Shown here: in pieces, positions 1 through 11,276 of the stretch | How the letters are laid out: the number at the start of each line of letters is the position of its first letter | Position numbering within the stretch: the stretch's first letter is position 1 | Assembly: GCA_000697665.1 (NCBI GenBank) | Contig: KL197768.1 | Location: forward strand, 99,547 to 139,476 | Origin: Jaapia argillacea MUCL 33604 | Taxonomy: Eukaryota; Basidiomycota; Agaricomycetes; Jaapiales; Jaapiaceae | Length of the DNA: 39,930 nucleotides | Direction of reading: 5' to 3' | The notes under the pieces: model-generated | Told to the model about the DNA's origin: nothing | Seen by the model: the letters and a program-made list of their open reading frames with translations, nothing else | The model's database searches: none | Position numbers and translations under genes: made by a program

Positions 1-913
1 ATAGACAATTCGGTGATGTCCATCTTCATCTCCCAGATGATGAGTGAGCAGAGTTCAAACACTCCCTTTGACAGATGCTTCGGAAGGGACTCATAACCCG
101 GTGAAGTTTCTCATTGCCTCTCAAATCAATTCGGACAGATACCCACTACAGAAATGTTTAGGTGCTCAAAGACTTGCCCAATGTGGCCTATCGATGAATA
201 CACCAACTCATACACCAACGCTTGCCCTCGAAGGGCTCGGATAGTTTAGGGACAAGGAAGGACACTCACGTACTTACTTTCTCTCTCCTGTTTAGCATTC
301 CCCCCATTCGTGCAAGATCGCTCCGGCGACCAAGCACTTAACTGCCGAATCGCCACAACCACGAGTATGCGCACACATCTAGCGCTTGGGAATGCATGCT
401 CCACACGTAGGAGTTGGCCGTGGTATCCCTGGGGGGCCTTGCCTGAAGGGGAGAGCGTACGGATGCTCGGAGCGCAGGAGTAAACGGGTGGAGGCCCGTG
501 TTATGCTACGTAGTGTAAAGTCTTACATGGGGTGACCCGATGGACAATAAACTGGACAAGAAAAAAAAAAATTCACATCTCCCTCTGCGCCATCTCCGAG
601 TCCAACCTCCCAAAATCGCACCAATCTCATCCTTCAACCACCCCGTTCTTAATTCCCTCCGCCCCCCAACCACCCAAGTCTCCACCATCTTAACCCTCAT
701 CCCTCTAAATCGTCTCCAACCCTCCAATCCCAGCAAATCCCCAAATCTCACAACGTTTGGCATTTTCACCCAATATGACACAGAAATTGCGAAAACCCCC
801 CTGAGATTTATCGCGTCATCGGGCTCAAGAGTCGTGTTTTTGTCGAGCGTTCGATGCGTGCATCGTCCGGGATTGAGGCTGATGAGGGTGTATTATTCGA
901 GGGTTCGAGAGTG
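1..913. other. No supported gene at the left end
   Basis: Several short reading frames are open on both strands, but none shows a recognisable domain or a convincing exon pattern. A run of eleven A sits at 561-571, followed by a C/T-rich plus strand to about 760. That compositional bias alone explains the open frame at 540-917. I see no RNA gene here. Confidence 0.5.
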
Positions 914-1530
914 TTAAGAGTCGTCTGCATTTGAGGGTTCAAGATGATATCGTCCGGGATGGACATAAGTAAGCCTGATATAAGAATGCGTCAATGAACA
1001 AACATGTCGAAGACGATGTATAAAACTTACCGAGCGTTCAGCAATCCGTAAAAACATGGACAGCAACCTGCCAGACTTCCAATCTTTGAAAGCCGCCACC
1101 CTGCGCTCCAGGTTTAACTTCATGTCATAACCGACTGGGACGATCAACTTGATCGTATTGCCCACTTGTGCTGCCTCGAGCAAGGGATGATGGGAAGACG
1201 AGGTATTCATGTGTTAGTACGAAGACGAGTAGGGACTGCCAGTGTGAGGAACAGAGGGACGCGTAGGATTGCAGAATGTTTGGTGTTGGAGATGAGGACG
1301 GCGGTGGTCGGTGGTTTGGGTTTGTATGCCGAGTTTCTGAAAGGATGTGGATGGGAAGACATGAGTGAGTGGATGGGTTGCTGCAACTTGAAGTCGAGCT
1401 CATTGACATCGGACGATACAACGACAGAGCCAATACCTCCGCCTCCACCACTCTCCCTACCACAACCCTCCCAAGCGCAGGCTGATTGCTCAGCGCTCAA
1501 CTCGTGCATCCTCACCACTTCACCATCCAA
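914..1530 (-). CDS. Possible small unrecognised protein, minus strand
   Basis: An ATG at 1530 opens about 107 codons with a glycine-rich stretch and a Pro/Ser/Thr-rich end. Downstream, about 1031-1165 in another frame reads like folded protein (IKLIVPVGYDMKLNLERR) and ends at a good GTAAG donor just below 1031. A further short exon could start after an ATATCAG acceptor near 965. The pieces suggest a three-exon gene, but I could not fix the first junction. No family is recognised. The gene would diverge from the kinase gene that starts at 2011. It could equally be chance open frames. Confidence 0.27.
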
Positions 1531-2010
1531 ACAACCTTCCTCATCATCCTCTCACGTCTCCACTCCATATAAAATTTACTGTGTCATTTTGACTGGTACG
1601 AGCGTAAAGTCTGACGTTGTTGTTCATGCTGGACTCCGATGCGGTCCTGGATGGGTAAGAGAACTTCAACGATAGCTTTGTGGTTTGGTGCTGTAAGTTT
1701 CTACTGGTTTAGATCCGATACAAGATATTCCTGACGTGAACGGGACCGTCAGACGAACACAATGCCAATCACAAGCTCAGCGCTCAACGCTCCTCCACCG
1801 CACCTTCCCCACAAATTGATCGACGCCTCTGAGCGTAAACTCGACAATCACGACATCTTAGGTATGCTTCCCATATGAATCGTTTCAAGTGGTCATACGA
1901 CTTGCTAAATCCTAGCCGCGATATCATTGGGTCAGAGCTGACACCGATATACCACTCGCCTCACCGCCAAGAGCTCACATTTTCGGTCATCCATTGAGCC
2001 CGTGCCAGCG

Positions 2011-4234
2011 ATGCAGCGCCAAAATCGATCCGAGAAAAAGGCCAAAAAATCAACTCCCTTTGTGATCAAGCCTGACGAGGTGAAGGTCGACCGTAGTAAC
2101 GTCCTTGGGAGAGGTGGCTTTGGAACCGTGTACCGTGGACGTTGGGGAGGTCATGATGTAGCTGTCAAACTCTTGGATCGAGGTATTTCCCCAGAAGTAA
2201 GTCTGCGTTCTTCCATCCCTCTCTGCCCCCTCATCTCTGGCTTCAGATCCTGCGGAAGGAAGTGGACGTATGGCAGTCCCTTCGACACCCCAATATTTTG
2301 GAATTTTACGGTTACAACTCATCGGATCCGTTATTCCTCGTGTCGGCCCTGAAGCAAGGTGACGCCCACGCTTTTCTTCGTAGTAACCCTGACGCCAGCC
2401 GACCAAAATTGGTATGTATATGTGATCAGTCCGATCCTGTAAGATCCGCCGTTGATCGCAGATATGTCCTTCAGCTCTATGAGACTTCCCTGGGCTTGCA
2501 ACATCTCCATCGCCATTCAATCATTCACGGAGATGTGAAAGCGGTGGGCTCTCTCATATCTCGTTTTATTAACGAACTCTGATCGTCGAACATTAGCTCA
2601 ATATATTGGTCGACCGACGTGGGACGGCGTGCCTATCCGATTTTGGCTTATCGCGAGTTAGAGAGCTTTCGACAGGCAGCTCAGGCAGCAACAACAAGGG
2701 TGGACCTAAAGGTTCGTTTCGATGGATGGCTCCGGAGTGTATGGTGGGTACTATCCTGGGTACTCCGATGTCAGACATCTACAGCTTCGGGATGACGATA
2801 TATGAAGTGAGATTTTTATGGAAGCTCTACGCCTTGTCTTCTTCTGATGTGTCCCAAATCGAGCGTAGATATTCACTGGACACCCACCTTTTCCTGGGCT
2901 CACTGATCCAGTGATATATGTCGAGGTTGCGGAGCGGAAGAAACGTCCTAATCGCCCTACTGATCAAGAGATCGAGTCATGCGGTCTGGATGAATCGACG
3001 CAGTTGATTTGGTCGATCGTCTCAAAGTGTTGGCGAAGCTGTATGCAGAGCGCCAAGCTGTTTCACTGGCACAACGGGACACACGCCCACCCCGGCGTAC
3101 CTCCTCATACACCAACACCGGGGATGTTATTGGACCGTCAGGTCAGGGTGGTGCCGATCGGGGATCATCAGTCCACTCCCGGAGAGGCACCTCGCAACCT
3201 TTTGCTTGGCAGACTCTTTGTGCGAACGAGGACTCAGGTGATTCAAAGTTCGTTATACATGCTCAGGAAACAAATCCGAAGCAGACCATGATCGGTGATC
3301 ATGTGTGAGTGATGACCTCAGATCGGTGCAGCGAAGTATGAGTTACTCACCAATCATTTGTCCACAGTATCATCGACCAACTTTCGCGAAGTACCGACAC
3401 CGAAATCAGTGCCCCGGCCCCTCCACCCACCCCAGCCAGTAGTGAGGAAGCGGAACCTACTCGGTCTCAGGTGAGCTAGCTCATGCTCAAGGATATCTTT
3501 ACTCCGGTCTCATCTCCTCTGGTAGGTCTTTCCCAAACCCAGCTTATCGCTAATCGCGTTAAATACCTCCTCCACCAATTTGAAAGCACCGGTCGGCTGG
3601 AGGACTTGGACGAAGTAATCAAGCTCGATCGAGAAGCGCTCATGCTTCAATCAGCACCCAATCTTAACCGTGCTCTCGTCCTGGAAGATCTTGCATATGA
3701 ACTAGGCTTACGATTCAGACAAACTGGTCGGCTCAGCAATCTAGATGAAGTGATAAAGCTACACCGGGAAGCCCTCGATATTCGGACGGAACCCTCTCCT
3801 GGCCGAGCACAGTTACTCGCGCACCTCGCCTGGAGCTTCTGACTCAACTATCCATTGACCTCGGCAAACGATTCGAGCTCACGAAGGCTTTGGACGACTT
3901 GGACGAGGCAGTAGCAGTGGGTCATGAAGCACTCATTCTCCAGCCAAAACCCAATGCCAACCGAGCTCGGTTGCTGACCACCCTTGGCGTCTACCTCTCG
4001 AAAAGGTTCGACTCCACTTCCCAGAAGACGGACTTGGACGACTCCATAGTACTTTTCCGCGGAGCCCTGAATCTTTACCCAGGATCCTCGAACCGCGAGA
4101 GGCTCTCCCAAGCTATAGAAAGCCTCACTACGAGATATAATCACTTTGGAGCGACTGAGGATTTGGAGGAGTTGGATAGGCTTTGGAAGGAGAAATGGAA
4201 GCTGGGTCGTGATCCTCCCTCTCCTCAGTGGTGA
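2011..4234 (+). CDS. TKL Ser/Thr kinase fused to C-terminal TPR repeats (copy A), reading frame disturbed
   Basis: Exons 2011-2196, 2247-2411, 2475-2543, 2597-2806 and 2869 onward join in frame into a protein kinase. It has a glycine loop GRGGFGTV, VAVK lysine, HGDVKALNIL catalytic loop, SDFGLS, WMAPE, and an IFTGHPPFPG segment leading to KCWRS. A Ser/Pro-rich linker follows, then about four TPR-like repeats of the DLDEV/DLDEA type (3526-4200). Frame breaks appear at two places. Near 3040 the expected end of the kinase (YAERQAVSLAQR) is in another frame; an alternative intron from about 3041 would also restore frame but would delete that helix. Near 3840 a TGA falls inside a repeat and the array resumes two frames on. 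The linker joins the TPRs in frame only if the donor is at 3439. Related to the copies at 35241 and 37969. It is either a recent pseudogene or carries sequencing errors; the kinase core itself looks catalytic. Confidence 0.72.
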
Positions 4235-5134
4235 CCAGATGGGCTCATCATTCGTTTCCTGTTGGCAAGTACCTTGATTTACCATCCGTCGTTTTGATTC
4301 TTCCGCATCGAATTTATTGACTCTGTTCATGGTAGACACTTTCGGAGGGAACTTGAAGAAGAATGTCACGACCGATCCAGATATCAACCGAAGAGGTCTT
4401 GCGCGTGGATTCAACGGCCGTGAAACCGAAGGGGAGATAGCTCCACCCAAAGGCGGGATTATCTATTGCTGAGTCTCCGTGGCTTCACAGTATCACATTG
4501 GCGACCCATTTCCAATGCGAACATTCAACATAATCATCCTAGCATCAAATGTCGAGCTCCAGTCGTGGGAGGGAGGGGAAGCTACATTGCTACGATTCGC
4601 CTTGATGGCAAGGGGACGGAACATCTTATTCATGACGAGGTCGGAGTTGAACCAGAGGGAAGGTAGATCAGTCGAACTGTGCCACAGACGTTATGCAGCA
4701 GTAAAGTTGGTTGAGATGTATGTAGGAGATCGGCGAGAGTTTGAGTTGCTGTAGCCAGTTCCTGGAGAGTTCGATCCCACCCGGCAGAAAATGAATTGAT
4801 GAAGGTGGAAGCCAAGTTGGAGCATTCTGTCTCGTGTCGAGATGCCCACGGCGGATGTTGAAGTTTCTTCCTCTCCCAACCATCGTAGGCGCTGATGTGT
4901 AACCTCTGGCTTCCCCCTCACTGTTCTCTAGGTCTCTAGGCTTGCATATTCCTTTGACTCTCCACAATCCCTTCAACATATCCCGATGTCACGGAATTCG
5001 TCGATCAGCGTCGGTGGCGATGCCAGTTTGCGTCGTCGTTCGGCTGCACTTTGTTAGCCGACCAACCACTTTACAAAAGATTCCGTTCCTCAAGGAACTT
5101 GCTCTCGATCAACCGCCTGCCATCTCGCTATCAG
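4235..5134. other. Intergenic, no supported gene
   Basis: Frames at 4479-4754 (plus) and 4630-4815 or 4668-4979 (minus) are open, but none joins to neighbours or shows a domain. The last 100 bases before 5135 partly match the segment before the second SDR at 11277 (a shared CCGACCAA, then TTACAAAAG here against TATAAAAG there). They probably hold the degraded promoter of the SDR pseudogene. Confidence 0.45.
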
Positions 5135-6295
5135 ATGTCTTGGAGATTGTTTGCTCGTAATAACGCTATCGAACGCGTAAGTCGTTGTCTCTCCATGAAC
5201 AACTGGCAATAGCCTTTATCTCATCAACCATCTCCCCAGTTTCGACACGGAGAAAGACCATGGGCACTTGTGACGGGTGCTTCAGATGGGATTGGGAAAG
5301 CGTAAGTCCTTTTTCTTAACCTAATCTATCCATCTCCCTGTCGCTGAGACCACTCTCCCAGCCTCGCCCATTCCCTTGCTGACCGAGGCTTTAACGTCCT
5401 CCTTCATGGCCGAAACTCAGCCAAACTGGATCAAGTCCGAGAAGAACTTCTCTTAGCCTACCCCACTCGCGAATTCGACATCATAGTCGCCGATGCGACC
5501 CAACCGGCACTCGTTTCGAAGGTGGCGGAAGCTGTTGTTGGGAAGAGGGTGACGGTGGTTATCAATAACGTAGGAGATGTTGGGGGGCCCGTTCAACTTG
5601 TGACGAATGCTACAGCCGAAGGTTTGTTGTTCTCTTCGGTTTTTATGTACCCCCGGGGATTGAAATACTGATTCAACCTGATTGTTCGCCAATAGACATC
5701 GAGAAGTGCATCAACCTTGGCGTGTCGTGGTTACCCCGGCTTACCCGCGTCTTGCTCCCTCATCTCATCACCAACCAACCTTCCCTAATAATCAACATCG
5801 GAAGCCTGGTCGCCGAGCATCCCGCGCCTTACTTAGCTATTTACTCAGCTGCGAATGCATATACCCAGGTAAGTTTGTATCTCTTCCCTTACGACCCGAG
5901 ACTTGACACGCTCGTGCTATCGTTAGGCGTTCACTCACGCGTTAGCTGTCGAAAACTGAAGACCACATCCGAATCTCAAAATCCAATATCATGAAATACA
6001 TGGCGTCTCGACCCTAGTCTCCAAAACCCCAGAATCATTCATCATCCCTTCCCCTCCAACGATCGCGCAAGCCATCGTCTGTTCCGTAGGCGCGTAATTT
6101 CGCCTGTCCATACACGAAGGCTGAGCTGACTTCCATCATGCACCTTTAGGCAGGAGAAGTGATTATGTCGTGCCGTACTGGCCACACAAGTTGACGGGGT
6201 GGATCATGGCTTGTATACCCAATGGTTGGGTTGATGGAATGTTGGAGAAGACAATGGGTGAAAGGAGGGCGGACGTCCAGGGAAACGATAACTAG
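5135..6295 (+). pseudogene. Short-chain dehydrogenase/reductase copy 1, inactivated (17beta-HSD/3-ketoacyl-CoA reductase type)
   Basis: Six exons (5135-5176, 5240-5301, 5362-5621, 5696-5868, 5927 to about 6087, then from about 6150 to 6295) match the SDR at 11277 in structure. The cofactor loop VTGASDGIG and the INNVG motif resemble the 17beta-hydroxysteroid dehydrogenase 12 / very-long-chain 3-ketoacyl-CoA reductase branch. Three defects are visible. The YxxxK active site reads YSAAN, with Asn (AAT 5854-5856) in place of the catalytic Lys. An in-frame TGA lies at 5957-5959 where copy 2 has CGA. The last donor is GGCGCGTAAT instead of GGTAAGT. The reading frame is otherwise preserved, so decay looks recent. 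The N-terminal membrane anchor common in ketoacyl-CoA reductases is not seen. It converges on the kinase gene ending at 6423, with 127 bp between. Confidence 0.82.
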
Positions 6296-7680
6296 GTTTC
6301 CTTCGCATTTCTTATTCCAGATATCTTCTAATTTCTCGAAGTTGTTATTTATTACGACCGAGGATTTGCATACGAGATACGGCTACAAGTACACTGCTAC
6401 GTAGATAGACAGTCCATAGTATTTATCCCAACATTTGAACAACTCCATTCATAGTTGGACGTAACAACGGCTCTGCATCTACGCACCGTTCTACCACGCC
6501 CCACAGACGGTCATCTAAGCCTGCAACCACAAGAGCAGGGTCTCTCGGTCGTGACGGCTTTTGTCCGCGTTGGATCTTGGCCATCATGATTTGAAGGTCG
6601 CTCATTGTTGGGAATGGTAATTCACCTGTGAAAATCTGAAAGGAAGGTAATACGGGATTTGATATGCATCTTCCTAAAGGGCGAGAGCTGAGAAGCTTTA
6701 CCTGGACAATAAGGCATCCAAATGCATAGACGTCGCTTCGGGCTGTGGGTCGAGTTTCGGGTAGGAAGAGTTCAGGGGCGGCGAACTGAGCCAGCCCGAG
6801 AGTTGGGATTCGGGATGGGGTCATCGAGTGGGACGATAACTTTTCTAGATGTCGGGTCAAACCGAAATCGGCCAAGAGAGCATTGCCTTCTTCCGAAACC
6901 AGGACATTATCCTGCCAAGCAGTCAACGAGGGTTGAGTTTCTAAACCTGTAGAAGGACGTACCCCTTTCAGATCCCCGTGAACGTACGACCAACCAGACT
7001 TTCCGGAGTGAAGGTAGTGTAAAGCTTGTGCGGTCTGTGACAACTGTTAAACAATGAAATTAACGCACGAGTAGGAGTGATAGCTAAGGAAACGTACCAG
7101 TTTGACACGGTCAGCATTTGGGTTAAGTTTGAGATACCGTAAACAATCGCCATTGTGGACCCAAGGAGAAATCATGCAGAAGAATGACCCGTCGAGAACC
7201 GTAAAGCCCAAGAACTGTAGAATATACGGGTGATTCATTCGGGACCATATCTTCACTTCGTGACGAAAGAGCTTGGTTGTGGTATGAGTTAGATTCCATT
7301 ATATTAACACGAAGATGGAGGAGATACCTTGAGGCAATCACCATTATGCTCAAGGTAAACTCGCAGTTTCTTCATCGCAACCTCCACCTTTTGACCTTGA
7401 TGATCCCAAACACCACGGTAAACATCTGAGAATCCACCTCCTCGAATTGGGCCTCCTACGATAACCACACTATTACCAAGGTCAAGGGGACCTCCATCAT
7501 CGTATTCAAATGTCGAGGCCTCCTCAATACCTCGGGAGTCCTGGGTCTAAGCTTAAGCGCCTGGGCAGAGAAGTTACTGCAGTCGCTTACCGAAGTAGTA
7601 GCTCCTGAGACCTCCGCCGCCGGCACTGACGAAGTCACAGACTCTGCCGGACGAGTGGTTTGCTCCCTCCCACGCACCGT
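5135..7680. repeat. Duplicated block, copy 1 (SDR plus convergent kinase cassette)
   Basis: The plus-strand SDR and the minus-strand kinase 3' half have the same order, orientation, exon pattern and short spacing as 11277-13800. Homology of the kinase genes fades in the linker near 7651-7680 (protein context GREQTTRP against ERQTARP). The two blocks lie in direct orientation about 6.1 kb apart. Confidence 0.8.
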
Positions 7681-9695
7681 GTGTCCATTTCCGAGGATGC
7701 TAGTCTTGGACGAAACCCCAATTTTCGCGAGTAGTTCTGGAGGTAGTGTGGTGACAAGTAGTCGGACGAGACGATTCATTTCTTTTTCTGCATTCCCCGC
7801 GTCGATAACATCTCGAACATGCGGTCGTGTGGTATAGTCAGAGATATCCTGATGGACAGTCGATAGAAGTGTCGACTTCCTGTATGACTCGAAGGCAAGA
7901 TCAACATCCTCCCATGTGAGAGGCCTCGAACGTTTGGCCAACATAACGAGAAGCAGATTTTCGAGGATGGCGATGAGGTCGACAATATACGCCATCAAAC
8001 ATTTCAGCGTTTCGGGACTACGACACTTGTCAGCACTGGAAGGACAAACTGGCCGAGGAGAACCTACGTCATTTGAGAAGTGTCATGTACCAACTTGATA
8101 AACGTCGACGATAAACCCACGACGTCTACGGCAGCCCCAGTGGGAGTAGAGATGGCCTGCAAGATGGAAGCAATGTTGTTGTTGCTACATGTCGACGAGT
8201 GAGCGTCGGTATCGCGGGACGATACAAGTCACCAACTTACTCTGACGTCGTGGCGGCGTTATCGGGTGCTAGTCCCTCAATGAGCCCCAAGACCATGCCT
8301 TTGAATTTAAGCCCTGAAAGAAGCTGGAGACTAACTTAATCATCAGACGCGACGGAAGAAGCGAAGACTCATACTTTCTGTGGATCGTTGAAGTTCCATA
8401 CGGAGACCATGTCGGTATGGACTGCGTCGAGGAATGCCATGAAGCCCTTTTGGCCAGCTATCGCTTTTGCACAGAGACCATCCCAATAACCTGCGGGCGA
8501 TGACATCCATAGGTATGAGTTGAAGGTACATAATGGACAACTCACGTTTCATCCCAACACTGTGAATAGTGGATTAGGTCAGGAATAATCATACGAAGGA
8601 TTTGGGTTGGATTCATACGCAATTGATGCCTCGAGCTTCAGGGGAACACTGACTCGTTGTACAATGGCCCAAAGGATCCAGACATCCCCTTCAACGTGGC
8701 GCACGATGATGTCGTAGGTGACATTGGCCAACCAAAGCAACGAGGAAGTGTCATCGCCTAAAATGTAAGAGGAGCGTGAGTCAAATCGGCGGGAACGGGT
8801 CGACCGGACTGTCAAAGCTCACGAGAGACTTTCACGCAGCTCGTATTCGGAGCAAGGCGAGCCAAGGGCTCTTTACAATGCTCCTCCAAAAATCGTTCAC
8901 CCTGCTTCTCAGCTTCAGGGGCTATCTCTTCTTTGGAAAGTTTACCCCTCAGCTTGTTGCGCTCCAGAAGGAGGAGCAAGTCAAACTTGGTGAATACGAC
9001 GACGATCGGTACTGCGGCACGCTCAGCGATTACCAGCGATACCAGTTTCGCAAAGAGCGTTTACGACTCACGCGTATCCTGCATGAGCTGTAGCAACTCC
9101 TCGGTCCCGGTCTCGAACAAACGCCCACCCGCCCGGGGAACCTCAATACAGAGCCTGCGAGACGGTTGTCGAAAAATCTGTTGGACACAAAGGATGACTC
9201 ACCAGATGGCATGAAGTCTGTCCTTGATCTTAGGCTCGGCCATCCGGCGCTTAACAAAATCCTTTATCTTGTTCAAGGCATCGACATCGCCGGGCTCGAG
9301 ACCTTGAGAATCGTGGAGGACGAACAAAGGGTTGTCTGGAGATGTAATTTCGTCGTCGATGTTTGATTTACCAGCATGATGTTCAGATACTTTCTGATAG
9401 CGAATCACATGAGGTCGATGCAACTGATGTAAGGAACATGGATATCTTACTGCGAGGTCGACATTGAAGGTGCGATTGATCAGGGTAGACTTCCCAACTC
9501 CGGTCTGTGAACTTATGAGACGCCATAAGAAACCCTGCGAAACAGCCCCTCACCGTTCCAATCACCAAGATGCGGAAACTGTGGCAGTACGTACAGAACG
9601 CTCAGGAGGCGCAAGAGTGTCCCTGTTTGACGATCTTACCGAGAGTACTCCTCGATGACCTCTGCAGCTCTTGATGGAAGATCCGGACTGTCCAT
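6423..9695 (-). CDS. Fusion of a P-loop GTPase domain to a TKL Ser/Thr kinase
   Basis: From ATG 9695, a chain of about 16 exons joins without a frame break into roughly 793 residues ending at TAA 6423. Residues about 20-200 form a GTPase: G1 GTTGVGKST, G3 HDSQG, G4 FTKFD, with conserved TSPDNPLFVLH and RLHAIWLC stretches typical of a basidiomycete G-domain family. Residues about 200-460 are helical (for example AYIVDLIAILENLLL). A Ser/Thr/Pro linker leads to a kinase at about 525-793: GPIRGGGFSDV, VAMKK, VHGDLKGDNVLV, ADFGLTR, FAAPELF, SDVYAFGC, RPTM. All catalytic residues are present, so an active cytosolic kinase gated by a nucleotide switch is plausible. One exon is only 14 nt (8546-8559). 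The key junction is phase 0 after a shared ATTS linker, and the same junction occurs in the kinase gene at 12539. The fusion is my splice model, not a measured transcript. Confidence 0.82.
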
Positions 9696-11276
9696 GATGG
9701 GTGGGAGTTCAAGGTCAAGATCAACACGCGGCTGCGTAGCGCTCGCAAAGGAAGCTCAAAGTTGTGCCATCGATTCTGCCAAACTAACGCCCAGCGCCTA
9801 TAGAAGCCACTTCAAGCCAGCTGGGCGTTGCGCCTCGTGTTGAGGTCAGAGTTCTAAGTTTCGTAAATGATGATACCAGCTCTTTCGATACAAGATTGGT
9901 GGTTGTCGCGCCATGAACGAGGGATCTAGTTGACATAGCGTCGAGAATAAGTACTAATTCCAACGAGCTCGACGCAACCGACTCGGACGGTGATGAGGAG
10001 TGATGAAGCTAGAGAAATACTGGGCGGCCCGTACAGGCCAGTTGACTCGGGCAGGTGATCGAATGACAGACCAACGCAGTGCCACCATAGCACAACCTCT
10101 GCTAGCGTCCCACAATCAGACTTCGAACTGGCAAGGAGGGGCAGGGGGCGACTGGCTGTTACATGTCACTGACGCGCTCAGCTACATATCTGGAGGTCCA
10201 GGGTTTATATTTTCGGATACCCAACACCATCGTGATTCCAGTAGGAGCAGCTCGGATGTATGGGCGCTGGCCATCGGGAGTTGAGACTATGGTTAAGCAT
10301 TCACTCACTCCCTCGTCATCGAAACCGAGGGACACACTCTAATCTCATAGTCCAATCTGACGAGTTACACTTCCTCTCGAATCTAGGGAAGCAAGAACAT
10401 CATTCATGCCCTACGGAACCACACGAGTTGTCGCGGACCGCGGTGGATCATGGCGTCTATGCACAAAGATCGGGCTGGTGGCTCGGGGGTGAAAGGAAGA
10501 TCGACTTTCAGGGAAATGATTCCAGCTGGGTTCGCGTCATATTTGTTTGTTGTTCTCTTGTTAACCGATTGCTTGACGCTGTTGTTAGCGTGAACCTCGA
10601 TGCACTCACTGCTATGAGTTCCTCACTTCCTCCATTTGCGGTCTATTTGTAGACAGTGGTCATTCGGGGAAATGATGTCCCGGTTTGTGTCATATCGATT
10701 TGTCCTTGGTCTCTCGTCTGAGCTGACGTGAGGACGATGCAAACCTTCGGAGAAAGGATACGCCGCTGCGTAGATATCCATCTCTGAATCGCGGAATCGT
10801 ATCCACGATCCACGAACCCTCGAAAATGTACGAGCCAGCATCACTTTGGAATTGCCAAGAGTCTGGGGTGGATATGCTTTGGAAGAGGACATGAATCTAG
10901 CCAGTAAGTCTCCCCCATTTGAATACTTATCACGTCCGGAACCTCAGTTCCTCATCCCTCGGGCCTCAGTGCTAGCAAACGAAGCATGGTCATACGATCA
11001 TCACACTTGACCGTCACGGAACGAAGTTACGATGATCAGAGCCCTCCCTCCACCATCGGTGCTCGTAAGGAGCCTCTGGCTTGCCCATCGTAGCCTTCTA
11101 TGCTTCCTTAGCATCCGATATCATACCGGTGCTACGCGTTACCATGTACGTGGTCACCCCTCAACTGCACTTACCTGGCCGACCAATATCTGTATAAAAG
11201 GGTTGGTCAACGAAGACACTTTCCCAACAAGCTTCGTTGCACCCGTCTGAATACCGCCCGATACGCACCTGAAAGT
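9696..11276. other. Long intergenic stretch between the duplicated blocks
   Basis: Several 60-130 codon frames are open on both strands (for example 10260-10652 plus, 10623-10892 minus). None has a domain, a matching neighbour exon or a paralogue in the window. No transposon protein is seen. The right end holds the promoter region of the second SDR. Confidence 0.45.
11193..11199 (+). promoter_or_regulatory. TATA box of SDR copy 2
   Basis: TATAAAA lies 78 bp before the ATG at 11277, inside a segment shared with SDR copy 1, where the same place reads TTACAAAAG. Position and conservation support a core promoter element that has decayed in copy 1. Confidence 0.5.

Noticed and set aside
540-917. 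125-codon plus-strand frame
   Set aside because: C/T-rich low-complexity stretch after a poly-A run; no neighbouring exon and no domain.
3848-4450. 200-codon minus-strand frame
   Set aside because: It lies antisense to the TPR repeats; their repeat periodicity and frame explain it.
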